Both the position numbers and the translations under genes were made by a program. A DNA stretch of 61,486 nt from Willaertia magna (Eukaryota; Heterolobosea; Eutetramitea; Acrasida; Naegleriidae). The notes beneath the pieces were generated by a model, which made no database searches, was not told the origin of the DNA, and saw nothing but the letters and a program-made list of their open reading frames with translations. Each line of letters opens with the position of its first letter. Positions within the stretch are counted from its first letter, which is position 1. Below are positions 1 through 10,028 of the stretch, piece by piece. Location of the stretch: contig CADWAF010000922.1 of the NCBI GenBank assembly GCA_902984215.1, positions 1-61,486 of the forward strand, given 5' to 3'.

Positions 1-46
1 GTTTAAAAATTGTAGAAGTTATTTTGTAATTTTTTGAAAGAAAAAA

Positions 47-625
47 ATGGCATTCTTCTTTTGTAATATTTCAAATTTTTCACATTGTATTTTATCTTCA
101 CAAATGTGTGAATCATTTGAAATGAAAATTTCCAAAATGAAATTGATAAAACAACATTTATTTACATTTATAATATTTTCAATAATTTCAATACTTTTTT
201 ATTTTCTATTTTATTCTGTATTTCTATATTTTATTATAATAATTACTATTTATTTTATCTTTTCAATAATAACAAGTATTCAAAGTGAAAAATTAATAGT
301 TTTTAAAGATTTTGGAGTTCAATTAGAGAAATATAATTTTTTAGGAAGACTTTATTCAAATGTTTTTATTCCAATTAGTAAAATTCAATATATTGTGATT
401 AATGAAGGATTTCATATTGATTCTGTAATTTATTATTTAGTAATTATTTTAAAGAAAGATGAAATATCAAATCAACAAGATTTAATTTTACCTTTTGAAA
501 TTTTATATCCCAATTTGGAAGTTTTAAAAATTATTTACAATAATATTAATAAATTAATACCCGAAAATCAACCAAATCTAAATTCTTCAAATAATAATAA
601 AATAGAAAACCAAAAAGAAGAGTAA
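47..625 (+). CDS. PIGH: PIG-H, GPI N-acetylglucosaminyltransferase subunit
   Basis: PIG-H is a non-catalytic subunit of the ER complex that moves GlcNAc from UDP-GlcNAc to phosphatidylinositol, the first step of GPI-anchor synthesis. The 192-residue product has a hydrophobic hairpin at about residues 38-76, then the PIG-H domain at about 80-170. Recognisable family stretches are 'ESxLVxxxxGVQL' (here SEKLIVFKDFGVQLEKY), 'TxFIPxSKI' (here VFIPISKIQYIVINE) and 'VIYYLxIxLK' (here SVIYYLVIILKKDE). The length matches the family. Other in-frame ATGs lie at residues 20, 26 and 31. Residue 31 would give a start just before the membrane hairpin, so the first 30 residues are uncertain. No intron is needed. 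The C-terminus is Asn-rich. The upstream region is cut off by the window edge. Confidence 0.85.
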   Translation: MAFFFCNISNFSHCILSSQMCESFEMKISKMKLIKQHLFTFIIFSIISILFYFLFYSVFLYFIIIITIYFIFSIITSIQSEKLIVFKDFGVQLEKYNFLGRLYSNVFIPISKIQYIVINEGFHIDSVIYYLVIILKKDEISNQQDLILPFEILYPNLEVLKIIYNNINKLIPENQPNLNSSNNNKIENQKEE

Positions 626-687
626 ATAATAATTATTGAAAATTAACATGGAATAAAAAAATTTATTTAAAAAAAAGAGAGATATCC

Positions 688-1336
688 TTAAAATACCTTT
701 TCCCATAAATAATCACCAAGACAATGAATATTATCTACACCAATACCTGAATTAATAGATTGACTAATAAATTATTAAGAAAAATAAGGAAGAAGAAGAA
801 AAAAACTTACATTTCTTTGGCTGTCATTTTAGTATAACCAAGAGCTAAAGCATGTTCTTTACCTTCAACCATAACTGCTACTATTTGATCTTTTCCAACA
901 TTTAAATCTAATTGAGCACCAGGGGATGTTAAACCTCTACACATAATATTTGCACCACTTAATACAAATTTTACTGCACCTCTGTCAACTTGGAATTTAG
1001 GTAACATTTGTGGATCTATTTTAAAGGAATAGTTATTAAATAATTATTTAAATAAACTTACATTGATGCAAAACCTTTAAATGTGGGTAATATGGTCCAT
1101 CGTGGATATTAAAGAATTTTGGTTCATTATTTACAACGACAAGATTAATTTGGTTATGACTATTGTAAAAGATTAATATTTTTAATTGTTTTGTAAATAT
1201 TTAATTCTTACCATTTAACTAAAAGTAAAGGAGTTTTTTTTGGAAGAATATCTTCTAATGCTGATTCAATCATTGGATATTGTTCTTTAATTTGTTTTCT
1301 AATAGCTCTTTCTACAGAGGTTTTAAGTTTGGTCAT
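688..1336 (-). CDS. MCTS1: MCTS1/MCT-1-like PUA-domain translation factor, four exons
   Basis: I joined complement(688..763, 811..1015, 1062..1159, 1212..1336) to give 167 residues. Each intron is 46-52 nt, begins GTAAG and ends in TAG, and all joins stay in frame. MCTS1 pairs with DENR to remove post-termination 40S subunits and support reinitiation. The middle exons encode the N-terminal fold ('[14 protein letters not shown]', 'VKCHNQ', '[14 protein letters not shown]'). The third exon encodes the PUA domain, with the hallmark '[20 protein letters not shown]'. The last exon ends '..[19 protein letters not shown]'. The family is about 181 residues. A more upstream first exon could restore about 14 N-terminal residues, but no open ATG-to-splice path exists before the neighbouring gene ends, so ATG at 1336 was chosen. 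Confidence 0.82.
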
Positions 1337-1465
1337 TCCACCAATTTCTCCATCGGTAAATCTTTAATTGGATTTATAATAAATGACAATATTAAATGAT
1401 TATTTCATCATATTCCGATAGTTGGTTTGTTAGTAAAGATTTTAATATTTTTTTTTTTTACAAGT

Positions 1466-3100
1466 TTATTGTTGGCTTTTTTGTGCAATGAATTGTAAAA
1501 CTGCACGGGTTGGTCTTCCAGTATAACCTTGCTTAGTTTGAGCAACTGCAGCAATATCTAAGTGAGCCCATTCTTTAACTTTACCAAAATCAATAAATTC
1601 ACTTAAGAATGTTGCTGCTGTACAACTGCCACCTTCTCTACCTCCTATATTATTAAGGTTAGAAACATCAGATTTCATTTGGCCCAAGTATTGTTCTCTA
1701 AAGATTGGCATTCTCCAGAAGTAGTCGTTTGTTTGGAAAGATGCTCCTTCAAGTTGTCTCCATAATTTAGCATTGCTTGTGTAAACACCAGCAGTGACAT
1801 GACCTAATGCAATAATAACTGCACCAGTTAAAGTAGCAATATCTAAAACAGTTTCAGGACTCTTTTCACATACATAACATAAACCATCAGCTAAAATTAA
1901 TCTACCTTCCGCATCAGTGTTGTCAACTTCAATAGTTTTACCATTCATTGCCTTAACAACATCACCTGGTTTGGTTGCGTGACCTGAAGGCATGTTCTCA
2001 GTCATCATTGCTACGACAATAACATTAACTGGTAGTTGTAATTGAACTGCACCAAGTAATGAACAGATTGCACAAGAAGAACCTCCCATGTCACCCTTCA
2101 TGTCTTTCATTCCAGGTCCAGGTTTTAAGGAAATACCTCCAGAATCAAATGTAATACCTTTACCAACGATTGCAAGATCAAATTCATCAGCCTTCTTGTT
2201 AGAATTATTAGTATAAACTAATTCTAAGATTTTTGGTTTTTCATCGGAACCTCTTGCAACACTTAAGAAAGAACCCATTCCCTTTTCTCTTGCCCAATCT
2301 TCATCTCTTACGGTAACTTGTAATTTACTCTTAACAAATTCATTATCAACATATAATAAATATTTATCAACAACCTTTTGGATTGCTTCACAGTAAAGTG
2401 TTGGTGTTAAAAAGTTTGCTGGAAGTTCAAGTAAATAACGACTTAATAATTGAGAAGCACCAAAAACAATACCCTTCTTGAAGCTTTGTTCAACTTCTTG
2501 GGAAACACCTGGAACTAATTTAATATTGTTTTGAATAAAACCTTGTGCTTTATCAAAAACTCTTTGACAGAATTTGTCAAAATCTAAATCAAACTTCCAA
2601 TTACCTAATACGATACCTTCTGCAGCGGATTGAATATGGCCATCAAAATCTTCCAAGTAGACAGTGAATGGAGAAGTAGCAGTGGTTTCTTCTTCTTTCT
2701 TTTCTTCATCCTTCTTTTCTTCTTTGAGTTCCTTCTTGATTAATCCTACAACTTTTTCGCATTGATCTCTCAATAAACTGTTAAGAGTTACATCAGCTTC
2801 GTTTTGGGTAACTTCTTGAGCATATTGTGAAGCGATATTTAAAACCTTTGAATTTTCAGTTTCTTTCTTTTCCTTTTGTGCTAAGCCAACGAAAACAATC
2901 TTTTGAATGTTTAATGATGAAACGGAAGCATCTAATGCATCATTTGGTAATAAAGAAACATCTACTAAACGGGATACACCTCCAGTCCAGTTATTTTGAG
3001 TTAAAAATTTATTAGATTGGAAAGTTGAAGATAATAATTTCTTTCCGGTTGAGCTTAATTGACCGTCTACGCCAACTACACTTAAAACTAAAACGTTCAT
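1466..3100 (-). CDS. Leucine aminopeptidase (peptidase family M17)
   Basis: Cytosolic metallo-exopeptidase that removes N-terminal residues, leucine preferred, using two metal ions. The 544-residue, intronless product has an N-terminal macro-like domain and a catalytic half from about residue 215. Metal and active-site residues are all visible: K and D in 'GKGITFDSGG' (about 313-322), K in 'SLKPG', D in 'KGDMGG', and the family signature NTDAEGRL (about 393-400) with its D, E and R. A lysine/glutamate-rich insert at about 120-138 (EEKKDEEKKEEE) is unusual but sits between the two domains, so it should not disturb catalysis. No targeting sequence is seen. The gene converges on nothing close: its stop lies 130 bases upstream of the MCTS1 start on the same strand. 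Confidence 0.95.
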   Translation of the reverse strand: MNVLVLSVVGVDGQLSSTGKKLLSSTFQSNKFLTQNNWTGGVSRLVDVSLLPNDALDASVSSLNIQKIVFVGLAQKEKKETENSKVLNIASQYAQEVTQNEADVTLNSLLRDQCEKVVGLIKKELKEEKKDEEKKEEETTATSPFTVYLEDFDGHIQSAAEGIVLGNWKFDLDFDKFCQRVFDKAQGFIQNNIKLVPGVSQEVEQSFKKGIVFGASQLLSRYLLELPANFLTPTLYCEAIQKVVDKYLLYVDNEFVKSKLQVTVRDEDWAREKGMGSFLSVARGSDEKPKILELVYTNNSNKKADEFDLAIVGKGITFDSGGISLKPGPGMKDMKGDMGGSSCAICSLLGAVQLQLPVNVIVVAMMTENMPSGHATKPGDVVKAMNGKTIEVDNTDAEGRLILADGLCYVCEKSPETVLDIATLTGAVIIALGHVTAGVYTSNAKLWRQLEGASFQTNDYFWRMPIFREQYLGQMKSDVSNLNNIGGREGGSCTAATFLSEFIDFGKVKEWAHLDIAAVAQTKQGYTGRPTRAVLQFIAQKSQQ

Positions 3101-3398
3101 TGTTAAATGATTGTGATCAATTTTTTTTGCTTTTAATTTTCAGCCAATTTCCATCGAGGATCTTAATGTGTTTTTACAAACAATTCTGCGGAGCACCAAT
3201 TGGTTCTAACACCAATAATTTTCACATCACTTCGTTGTTTATTGAAATCTTTTTTAGACTGTATATTTTGTATGCCTTTTATTTGCTTGTTGCAAAATTA
3301 TTGAAATAATATTACTAATTTTTTGTCTTCTTGCAACAAATCAATTTCTTGGATTAATAATAATTGCTCTAACTCTCAAAATTTCAACAATTATTTAT

Positions 3399-4264
3399 CT
3401 ATACCACCTTGTCTGAACCATTTTTACTTGAATTCTGTTTATTTCCCTTTCTTTTCTTTTTGGATGGTGATGTTATTGTACCATTATTAATTTCTTGATG
3501 ATTATTATTATTTGAATTACTTTTAACATGTATTACGTCAATTCCATCTATTTCTTCATCTGAATCAATTATCAATTTTTTCTTCTTTTTCCTTTTAATT
3601 TTTGTTAAATCTTCTGTGTCAGCCTCATTTAAAGCATTCTTATCTAATTCAATATCTACTACAGTCTCTGATGAATTACAAACTCTTCCAGTATTATTTT
3701 GATCTAAAGTTAATGCATGAACAATATCAATAGGTTTATTTACATCAGTATTTCCTTTAAAATGTAATTGTACAGTAACTTGAAATTCGCCATATCCTCT
3801 TCTAGAGAGATGGAAAGGCGGATGATGGATATCTACAATATCATTTGGAGCAAACGATGAATGTAAAAATATTCTAACTTTTTTTACAAACCCACTAATG
3901 TCAGGTTCTTCTCTTGTACCTCTTACATAAAGCATCCATTTGTGGGTATATGAATCATGAACTTCTCTTTTTTTATCTGAAATAAATTGTGAAGTATTTC
4001 CAACAATTATTCTTTTTTTCATAAAATTATTTTGTTTTTCTTTAGTTTTTAGAAATTTTAATAAATTATTTGATTGATTGGAATCCACTTAAATATTTTG
4101 TCAACTTTTTTCTATCAATCTTTTTACTTACAAGAATTCCATAATTTTGTTAAATTTTCTAAATAGTTTTCGGCTGTCTTTAATCTTTCCTCGATCATTA
4201 TTATTTCTTTCTCCTTATCTTTTAGAGTTTCTTCATAATCAATCTCTAGTTCATCTTCAGTCAT
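3399..4264 (-). CDS. YEATS-domain protein (YEATS2-like), two exons
   Basis: I joined complement(3399..4087, 4132..4264) to give 273 residues. The intron is 44 nt, GTAAG to AAG, in frame. Exon 1 encodes an acidic, coiled-coil-like N-terminus starting MTEDELEIDYEE. Exon 2 carries a YEATS domain at about residues 70-175 with typical motifs: 'THKWMLYVRGTREEPDIS', 'FVKKVRIFLHSSF', 'PPFHLSRRGYGEF' and 'VQLHFK'. YEATS domains read acetylated or crotonylated lysines on histones, and the wording here is closest to YEATS2 of the ATAC complex. The tail is lysine-rich with a likely nuclear signal ('KIKRKKKKKL', 'SKKKRKG'). It shares a 48-bp divergent promoter with the LRR gene at 4313. Confidence 0.85.
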
Positions 4265-4275
4265 TTTTTTTCTTA

Positions 4276-4287
4276 TTTGGCGGCAAA
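4276..4287. promoter_or_regulatory. E2F-like site in a 48-bp divergent promoter
   Basis: TTTGGCGGCAAA lies between the ATGs of the YEATS gene (4264, minus) and the LRR gene (4313, plus). It fits the degenerate E2F consensus (TTTSSCGS) and is one of the few G+C-rich words in an A+T-rich spacer. Function is inferred only. Confidence 0.35.
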
Positions 4288-4312
4288 GGGTGTTTATTTT
4301 TTCTTATTAAAA

Positions 4313-6688
4313 ATGAGTTCAAACAACAATCTTACCAACACAAGAAGACCCCTCAATAGCAGTAGACTTGGGATTAGTTCAGCTCACCCAAGAACTACAA
4401 ATATACTAAATTCTACAAATTTTAATCCACCTCCGAGGCGGGTTTCGAGTAGTAAAAGAGTGGATGATCAATTTAATAATACATTCAATAATATAGGAAC
4501 AATTCAAAAGAATATATCCCCTGGTTTATTAATAGCTGCTAGTTTTACTTCTACTGAAAAATTGATGGAAAAGGGATTATTAGAAGTCAATGAAGAAGAA
4601 AAAGTTTCTTTGTCAATTAATGATATTAGAGAATTATTTAAGGCTAAATGTTTGGTAAGTTCTCTTTATTTATAGTATTGTATTTAGTTTTGAAAGGACC
4701 AAAATCTTCAATATCTACCAGAGAGGGAGGGACGATTTTTGGAATTAATTCAAAAACATTGTAGTGGTTTACTTTTTTCTTTAAAAGAACATGGATTGGG
4801 AGAGAATAGTGCCAAAACTATTCGAAAAATATTGGCAAATAATAGGAATTACACAATAGTTGAACTTTGTGGTAATAGATTAAGAGATAGTGGAACAATA
4901 GAATTAGCACCTTTATTAAGGGAAAATGATACAATTGTTCGCTTGGATTTGAGGTCAAACGACATTGGAGGAAATGGTGCAAAAGTTCTTTTCCAAGCAT
5001 TATTAGAGAATTGTACACTTACAAGTTTAGATCTTTCAGGCTTGAGTGGAATAAATAGAAATCACATAAGTACAAAAGGTTGTAAACATTTAAGTAATTT
5101 ACTCTCAGTAAATAGAACCCTTTCCCAATTAAATTTGGCAAGTAACGGAATGGGAGCAGATGGAATAAAATTACTTTGTAAGGGTCTTGTAAATAATAAC
5201 TCCTTGATAGAATTGGACATTAGTTCCAATAATATTGGACACCTAGGTTGTGAATACCTAGCAAAAGTAATGGACACCACAAGAATAGAAAAGCTTGTAA
5301 TGGAAAGAAATCAAATAACTGATAAAGGATTATCTATAATTTGTGACAAATTAAAAAGTATGTTGATGCCTTCATTGACACATTGGGATATCTCTGAAAA
5401 TAGAATTTCAAGTGAAGGTGTTTCTGTACTGTGCGACATGATGAAAATTGATAAAAGCTTAAAAATATTAAGAATAGAAAGTAATGAATTTGGAGATAAA
5501 GGAGCAGAAGAAATAGCTCATTTATTGGAGGTAAATCACACTGTGAAGAAATTATTTTTAGGGGATAACGCTATAGGGGATGAAGGTGCAAAAGAAATAG
5601 GAAAGGTACTGGCCACAAATAGGTCACTGAAACTATTATTTCTTAATAATAACTTTGTAAGCGATAATGGAGCAAAACAAATAATGAGAGGTGTAATGGA
5701 AAATTCTGTTCTTAAGCACCTGGATATTTCCTATAATAGAATTGGAGACAAAGGAGGTTTAGAAATTGCCAAAGCTCTATCCAAAAACAACAATTTACAA
5801 TATCTAAATTTGAAACAAAATGAGTTGTGTGCCTCTGGAGAACAAATTGCTGACGCCTTACGAAAGAACAATACACTAATGATAATGGATTTTTCATACA
5901 ACGATTTCAGTTATAAAAGCTATAGTTCAATAACTGAAGCCTTAAAAAGAAATGAAAAGAATTACAAGTCTACAAGAGTTGAAAGATTGAAGAAAAAGAT
6001 ATCAGACTTACAGAATACAGAAGAACAATTAATACAAGTGAGCGACGAACTAGAAAAAGAGACCAATAATGAAAGAGAAATCTTAGAAAAAATCGAAATT
6101 TATGAAGAACTATTGGAAAATACGAAAAAGGAGGCTAATTACTCGTTAGATGAAATACAGCAACAGTATGAACTCAAAAAACAAGAAAAGTTTGATACAG
6201 AAAAGAAATATCAAACTTTGATTGAATTTATTGAAAAAGAAGCACAAAGATTATCTAATGAATATAAGATGTTTGATGAAAAGGTAGAAGAGGACCGAAA
6301 AAAAGTTGCAGAAATTAAAAGAGCAAAAATCCAAATTGATAGAGAAATTCAAGAACAACTCAAAATAATATCGCAAGAAAAAGCTCCATTCATGTCACAA
6401 ATTGAAATTGAGGAAAACATGAAATATAAAGAAGTCCAAAAATTGAAAAATACTGAAAAAGAATTGTACATGCTTAAACGTAAACTTATGGCCTTAGAAC
6501 AATCAGGGTTAATACCTCAACAATCAGAGGTTGTGGTTACAACAGACAACCAGGTAAGACCTCCTTCAGCTTCAGGAAATCAACAAAGAGCATCACCCAA
6601 CAGAAGAAATAATAGAAGTAACAGTGGTGGTACTTCAAATAGAGGAAGAGGCAGACCTCAATCGTCTTCGTCTTCTAGACGAAATTAA
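4313..6688 (+). CDS. LRR (RNI-type) plus coiled-coil protein, LRRC45-like layout
   Basis: I joined 4313..4654 and 4697..6688 (intron GTAAG to AAAG, 42 nt, phase 0) to give 777 residues. The first 114 residues are Asn/Ser-rich and probably disordered. About 11-13 ribonuclease-inhibitor-type leucine-rich repeats of about 28 residues occupy about 160-515, with the pattern 'L..LDLS.N.I...G...L'. A long charged coiled coil runs about 535-720. The tail is Arg/Gly/Ser-rich ('SNRGRGRPQSSSSSRRN'). LRRs followed by a coiled coil is the layout of LRRC45, a centrosomal linker protein, but many protist LRR proteins look alike and I cannot assign orthology. An upstream in-frame ATG-like extension starting MAAKG is possible, but ATG at 4313 has the better A-rich context. 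Confidence 0.75.
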
Positions 6689-6822
6689 GCAAAATCAAGC
6701 AAAATCAATGCTCTAGGATAAATACTTGAGGATGCGGTATTGCGTTCTAAAAGCAATTAAATGTGCTACTTCTGTAAATCGCGGAGAGAAAAAAAACCAA
6801 CGCACAAGTCTCAAGCCAATAA

Positions 6823-6835
6823 GAACCGCGCGTTC
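6823..6835. promoter_or_regulatory. GAAC-CGCGC-GTTC inverted repeat upstream of the 6869 gene
   Basis: A 13-bp interrupted palindrome (GAAC arms around CGCGC) sits 34 bp before the ATG at 6869 and just after a CCAAT word (6816-6820). Such a G+C-rich palindrome stands out from the local composition and could be a factor-binding site. No factor is assigned. Confidence 0.25.
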
Positions 6836-6868
6836 CACTCACCATTTTAAAAACAAATAACAAAAGAA

Positions 6869-8023
6869 ATGGAAACAAAGAAACCTATTGAACAACAAGC
6901 ATTTCTCCCAACTAAAGTTTTTGAATGTACATTTTGCGATATCCTAGCAATTTTCACAGTTGTAAATATTGTTGTTTTATTATCTATAGCTGGTATTATA
7001 ATAGGATCTATTTCGGCCCAAAATTCAACGTGGTGTTCTTCTGACTTGAAAAATTTCGATACACAAACGTTTGCTCAAAACCTGAACAGTAACCTGAAGA
7101 ATTTATATATTCAAGGAGATGTAACAACAAAAATTCTTTTTGATAGTGCTCTTACAAATCGTATTGAGGTGTATATAAACAGGTCCTCATTACTAAGTAA
7201 TTTTTATCAATCAGTTAATACTAAATTATCCCTAAATGAAACCACTTCTACTTTGGCAATAGATACTACTGTTCCTACAACAGATTTTTCCAATTGTTAT
7301 CATGTTAGTAGAATTATAAAACTCCCAGCATTTTCACCATCTACAAATATTCAAGTTAATGTTTACACAAAGAATTTAATTATAGAACCTACCGGATACA
7401 CTCCTTCTACCAATTTTGCTGGTTTAACAATTATTGGTGGACAAAACCTTATAGAAATAGGCGATATTACAACACAAAGTTTAATTATTAGTGCAAAGTT
7501 AGGAACTATTAAATTAGATACTATTCATTCATCAGCAATAATTGTTTCAACTACTGGAGATATTGAATATCAAAATTTAAATTCCCTTGCAACAATTAAT
7601 TTTTATACGACTAAGGGATTTATTAAAGGTGAAAATATTACTATGCGTGGTATTATTCCAGGAGTACCATTTGGAAATATTACTCTTTCTTCATCAAAGG
7701 GAGATCAAGTGCATAAAAACATTAAGGGAGGTCAATATATTGACATTGCCACAAATGAAAATGATGTAGATATTACTTTCAGTGATTATTCTGGTGAATT
7801 GCAATTTGATGTTAATCCAAATAGGATAAAAGTTAATTCTGCAGGTTCAGCTGTTATTAAACAATATGATAATGTGAATCAAAGAAGAATCGTTTCAGAC
7901 ACATTCGACTTGGATCAATTTGTACCACAATGGGCAGGTTATGTTACTACCAACAATGTTCAACGATTGATAAGAGCTAAATACAAGTATGGTGGCGGTC
8001 AACTCAAACTAAATTTCAAATAA
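6869..8023 (+). CDS. Single-pass membrane protein with large beta-rich outer domain
   Basis: I do not recognise a named gene. The 384-residue product has a short Cys-containing cytosolic N-terminus (residues 1-22), one strong membrane helix at about 24-47 and a long C-terminal domain. The orientation is probably type II, with the large domain in the lumen or outside. That domain carries several N-glycosylation sequons (NST, NRSS, NETT, NITM, NITL). It is rich in alternating I/V/T strands with repeated 'ITTQSLIISAK', 'IKLDTIHSSAIIV', 'TGDIEYQNL' phrases, like the beta-solenoid of DUF4097-type putative adhesins. No intron. It may be a surface or endosomal adhesin-like protein; this is inference from composition only. 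Confidence 0.7.
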   Translation: METKKPIEQQAFLPTKVFECTFCDILAIFTVVNIVVLLSIAGIIIGSISAQNSTWCSSDLKNFDTQTFAQNLNSNLKNLYIQGDVTTKILFDSALTNRIEVYINRSSLLSNFYQSVNTKLSLNETTSTLAIDTTVPTTDFSNCYHVSRIIKLPAFSPSTNIQVNVYTKNLIIEPTGYTPSTNFAGLTIIGGQNLIEIGDITTQSLIISAKLGTIKLDTIHSSAIIVSTTGDIEYQNLNSLATINFYTTKGFIKGENITMRGIIPGVPFGNITLSSSKGDQVHKNIKGGQYIDIATNENDVDITFSDYSGELQFDVNPNRIKVNSAGSAVIKQYDNVNQRRIVSDTFDLDQFVPQWAGYVTTNNVQRLIRAKYKYGGGQLKLNFK

Positions 8024-8143
8024 AAATTTTGGCACTCAAATAAAGTTAATTGTAAATAAATTTATTTTTTCAACTAAGGAAATTGTAACAGTTGTAGCAA
8101 ATTTATTCGTTATTTAAATTCTTAGGGATTTTTATTTATTAGT

Positions 8144-9307
8144 TTAAAATAAAGTAAATACAAAGTAAAGAATAAATAAGAGTAAAGTGATCCAATTGTG
8201 TGTTAGCACGCTTGCTGCATTACCAGATGGTTTTGGTGAAACAACCACTGTGACGTTTGTGAAATTCAAGGAATAAGTCCAATCTAATATAGTATATTGT
8301 TTAGCGTTCAAATCTTCAATTTGACCTCCAAACACATAAATTGCATCACCATAAATTTCACCTGTTTGTCTGAAACGAGAAGTTGGAAGAGAAACAAATT
8401 CTATCCATCTGTCTGAAGAAATTAAATACTTTTCAACATCTGCTACTGGAACTGAATAATTACATTTTGCATCTTTTGTTTCTCCACCCAAAACAAATAA
8501 ATTTGCATCAATCATTATTGCTGCTCCATCAGCTCTTGGATGAGCAAGACCGGAACGTACAGTCCACTTATTTGTGCTTGGGTCATATTCCTCAGTAGTT
8601 CCAATTGGTTTACAAAAATCAGTTTCTAAAAACCCACCAATCACATAACCTTTGTTATTGTGAGTTAGTGACATGAAATCTCCTCTTTTAAAATTAGTAT
8701 TTGCAGCAATTCCTTTCTCAAAAGAACCAGCAGTACTAGAGTTTAAAGTTTTTAAAACTAAAACTTCATTAGAAGCAGAGTAGTTAGCAAAATAACCACC
8801 TGGAAGATAAATATTTTCATAACCACTAGAGATATCTCTCAAAACAAATGCTATAGAATCAGAACAACACTCTGATGACAGTTTAGCATTTGGATGAGTT
8901 GACCAAGAATCAGTTACAACGTCATAAACGTCAACTGGTGTTATGATACTGTCATTTAAATCACGTCCACCAATAACAAAAAGATATCTTTGAGCAATAG
9001 CAACAGTTGTATGTCTATATCTAGGTCTAGGCATTGATTTCCCATAGCTAAAAGTATTTGTTTTAGGGTTATAAACTTCCATGGATGAAGTAATTGTTTG
9101 ACAAGTGCTATTTAAAGGTTGGTCTGAAACACAACCACCAGTTAAATAGATAAGGGAACCTATTGTTTGAGCAGATAAATCACTTCTCTTAGTGAGCATA
9201 TTACTCTTTTTTATCCATTCATGTCCTGAGGATAAGTTTATTATTTGAAACAAGGAAATAAAAACAAACAACAAAACAAAAGGCTTTCTTAGCGTCATTC
9301 TTTTCAA
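8144..9307 (-). CDS. Secreted Kelch-repeat protein, probably GPI-anchored
   Basis: The 387-residue intronless product starts with a signal peptide (residues about 1-29: basic start, then hydrophobic FVLLFVFISLFQIINLSSG). It continues with Kelch repeats forming a beta-propeller: 'IYLTGGCV', 'LFVIGGRDL', 'YVIGGFLE', 'LFVLGGETK', 'AIYVFGGQIE', each followed by a 'VDVYDVVTDSWS'-type phrase. The last about 20 residues are hydrophobic (WITLLLFILYFVFTLF) after a small-residue stretch (PSGNAAS). With no charged cytosolic tail, that is the form of a GPI-attachment signal. This fits the presence of two GPI-synthesis genes in the window. Ligand or partner unknown. Confidence 0.8.
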   Translation of the reverse strand: MKRMTLRKPFVLLFVFISLFQIINLSSGHEWIKKSNMLTKRSDLSAQTIGSLIYLTGGCVSDQPLNSTCQTITSSMEVYNPKTNTFSYGKSMPRPRYRHTTVAIAQRYLFVIGGRDLNDSIITPVDVYDVVTDSWSTHPNAKLSSECCSDSIAFVLRDISSGYENIYLPGGYFANYSASNEVLVLKTLNSSTAGSFEKGIAANTNFKRGDFMSLTHNNKGYVIGGFLETDFCKPIGTTEEYDPSTNKWTVRSGLAHPRADGAAIMIDANLFVLGGETKDAKCNYSVPVADVEKYLISSDRWIEFVSLPTSRFRQTGEIYGDAIYVFGGQIEDLNAKQYTILDWTYSLNFTNVTVVVSPKPSGNAASVLTHNWITLLLFILYFVFTLF

Positions 9308-10028
9308 TTTTTTTCACAAATAATTTTCATTATAATTCACTTGTGAAATAGTGAATTTCAAGTAATTCCAAACTTTAAATTTTGTTGACCCAGTATTAAA
9401 AAAGAAGTCAGCGCTTATTTTTTTATAAGTGAACAAATACATTGAAATTGCACTCCTTTTAAAAAGGTTTACACTTGTACGCACAAGTGAAAGAAAACTA
9501 TTGAGGCATTTGAGGATGACAATTTCTTTTGGTTGTTATTTAGAAAAACTGTACAGTTTGTCTTGATATAAAACAACAAGTCAAGTGTTTTAATATTATT
9601 TTGTTGTTTGCTTTTGAGAAAGTATCCTGACACAAGCCCCAAATTATAACGTTATCCTAACGAATCATAACAACAAAAACCCCCCTTTGTCTATCCTTAG
9701 TTCCACTTGCTTTATCTTTTGCAGACATGATTTTTGAAAATCACTTTTCGAAAACAGTCCCTTTCGCCCAAAACACAAACAAATCCTACAAAAAAGATCC
9801 AAAAAAAAAGAAAAGTTATTGACTCGAGAAAATTTTGAAATTTTCGAAAAAAATTTTTGGATTGATTGTCATCATTGGAGAAACGGGAAAATTTGTTTTT
9901 CATTAGTTACTGTATTATTAAATTTGCGGTTTCAATTATTTATATTCTTGTTGTTTTTAAATTTTTGTTTTAATTATTGACCTTCTAACGAACATCATTA
10001 ATTTTCATATTCCTACAGAAAAAGAAGA
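9308..10028. other. Intergenic region between divergent Kelch and PTEN genes
   Basis: This 721-bp spacer holds no supported coding region; one short minus-strand frame near 9712-9903 lacks family features. It contains two palindromic words near the Kelch start: TTCACTTGTGAA at 9336-9347, and CACTTGT-ACGC-ACAAGTG at 9472-9489. Both share a CACTTG/CAAGTG (E-box-like) core. The rest is A+T-rich homopolymer tracts. Confidence 0.5.
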
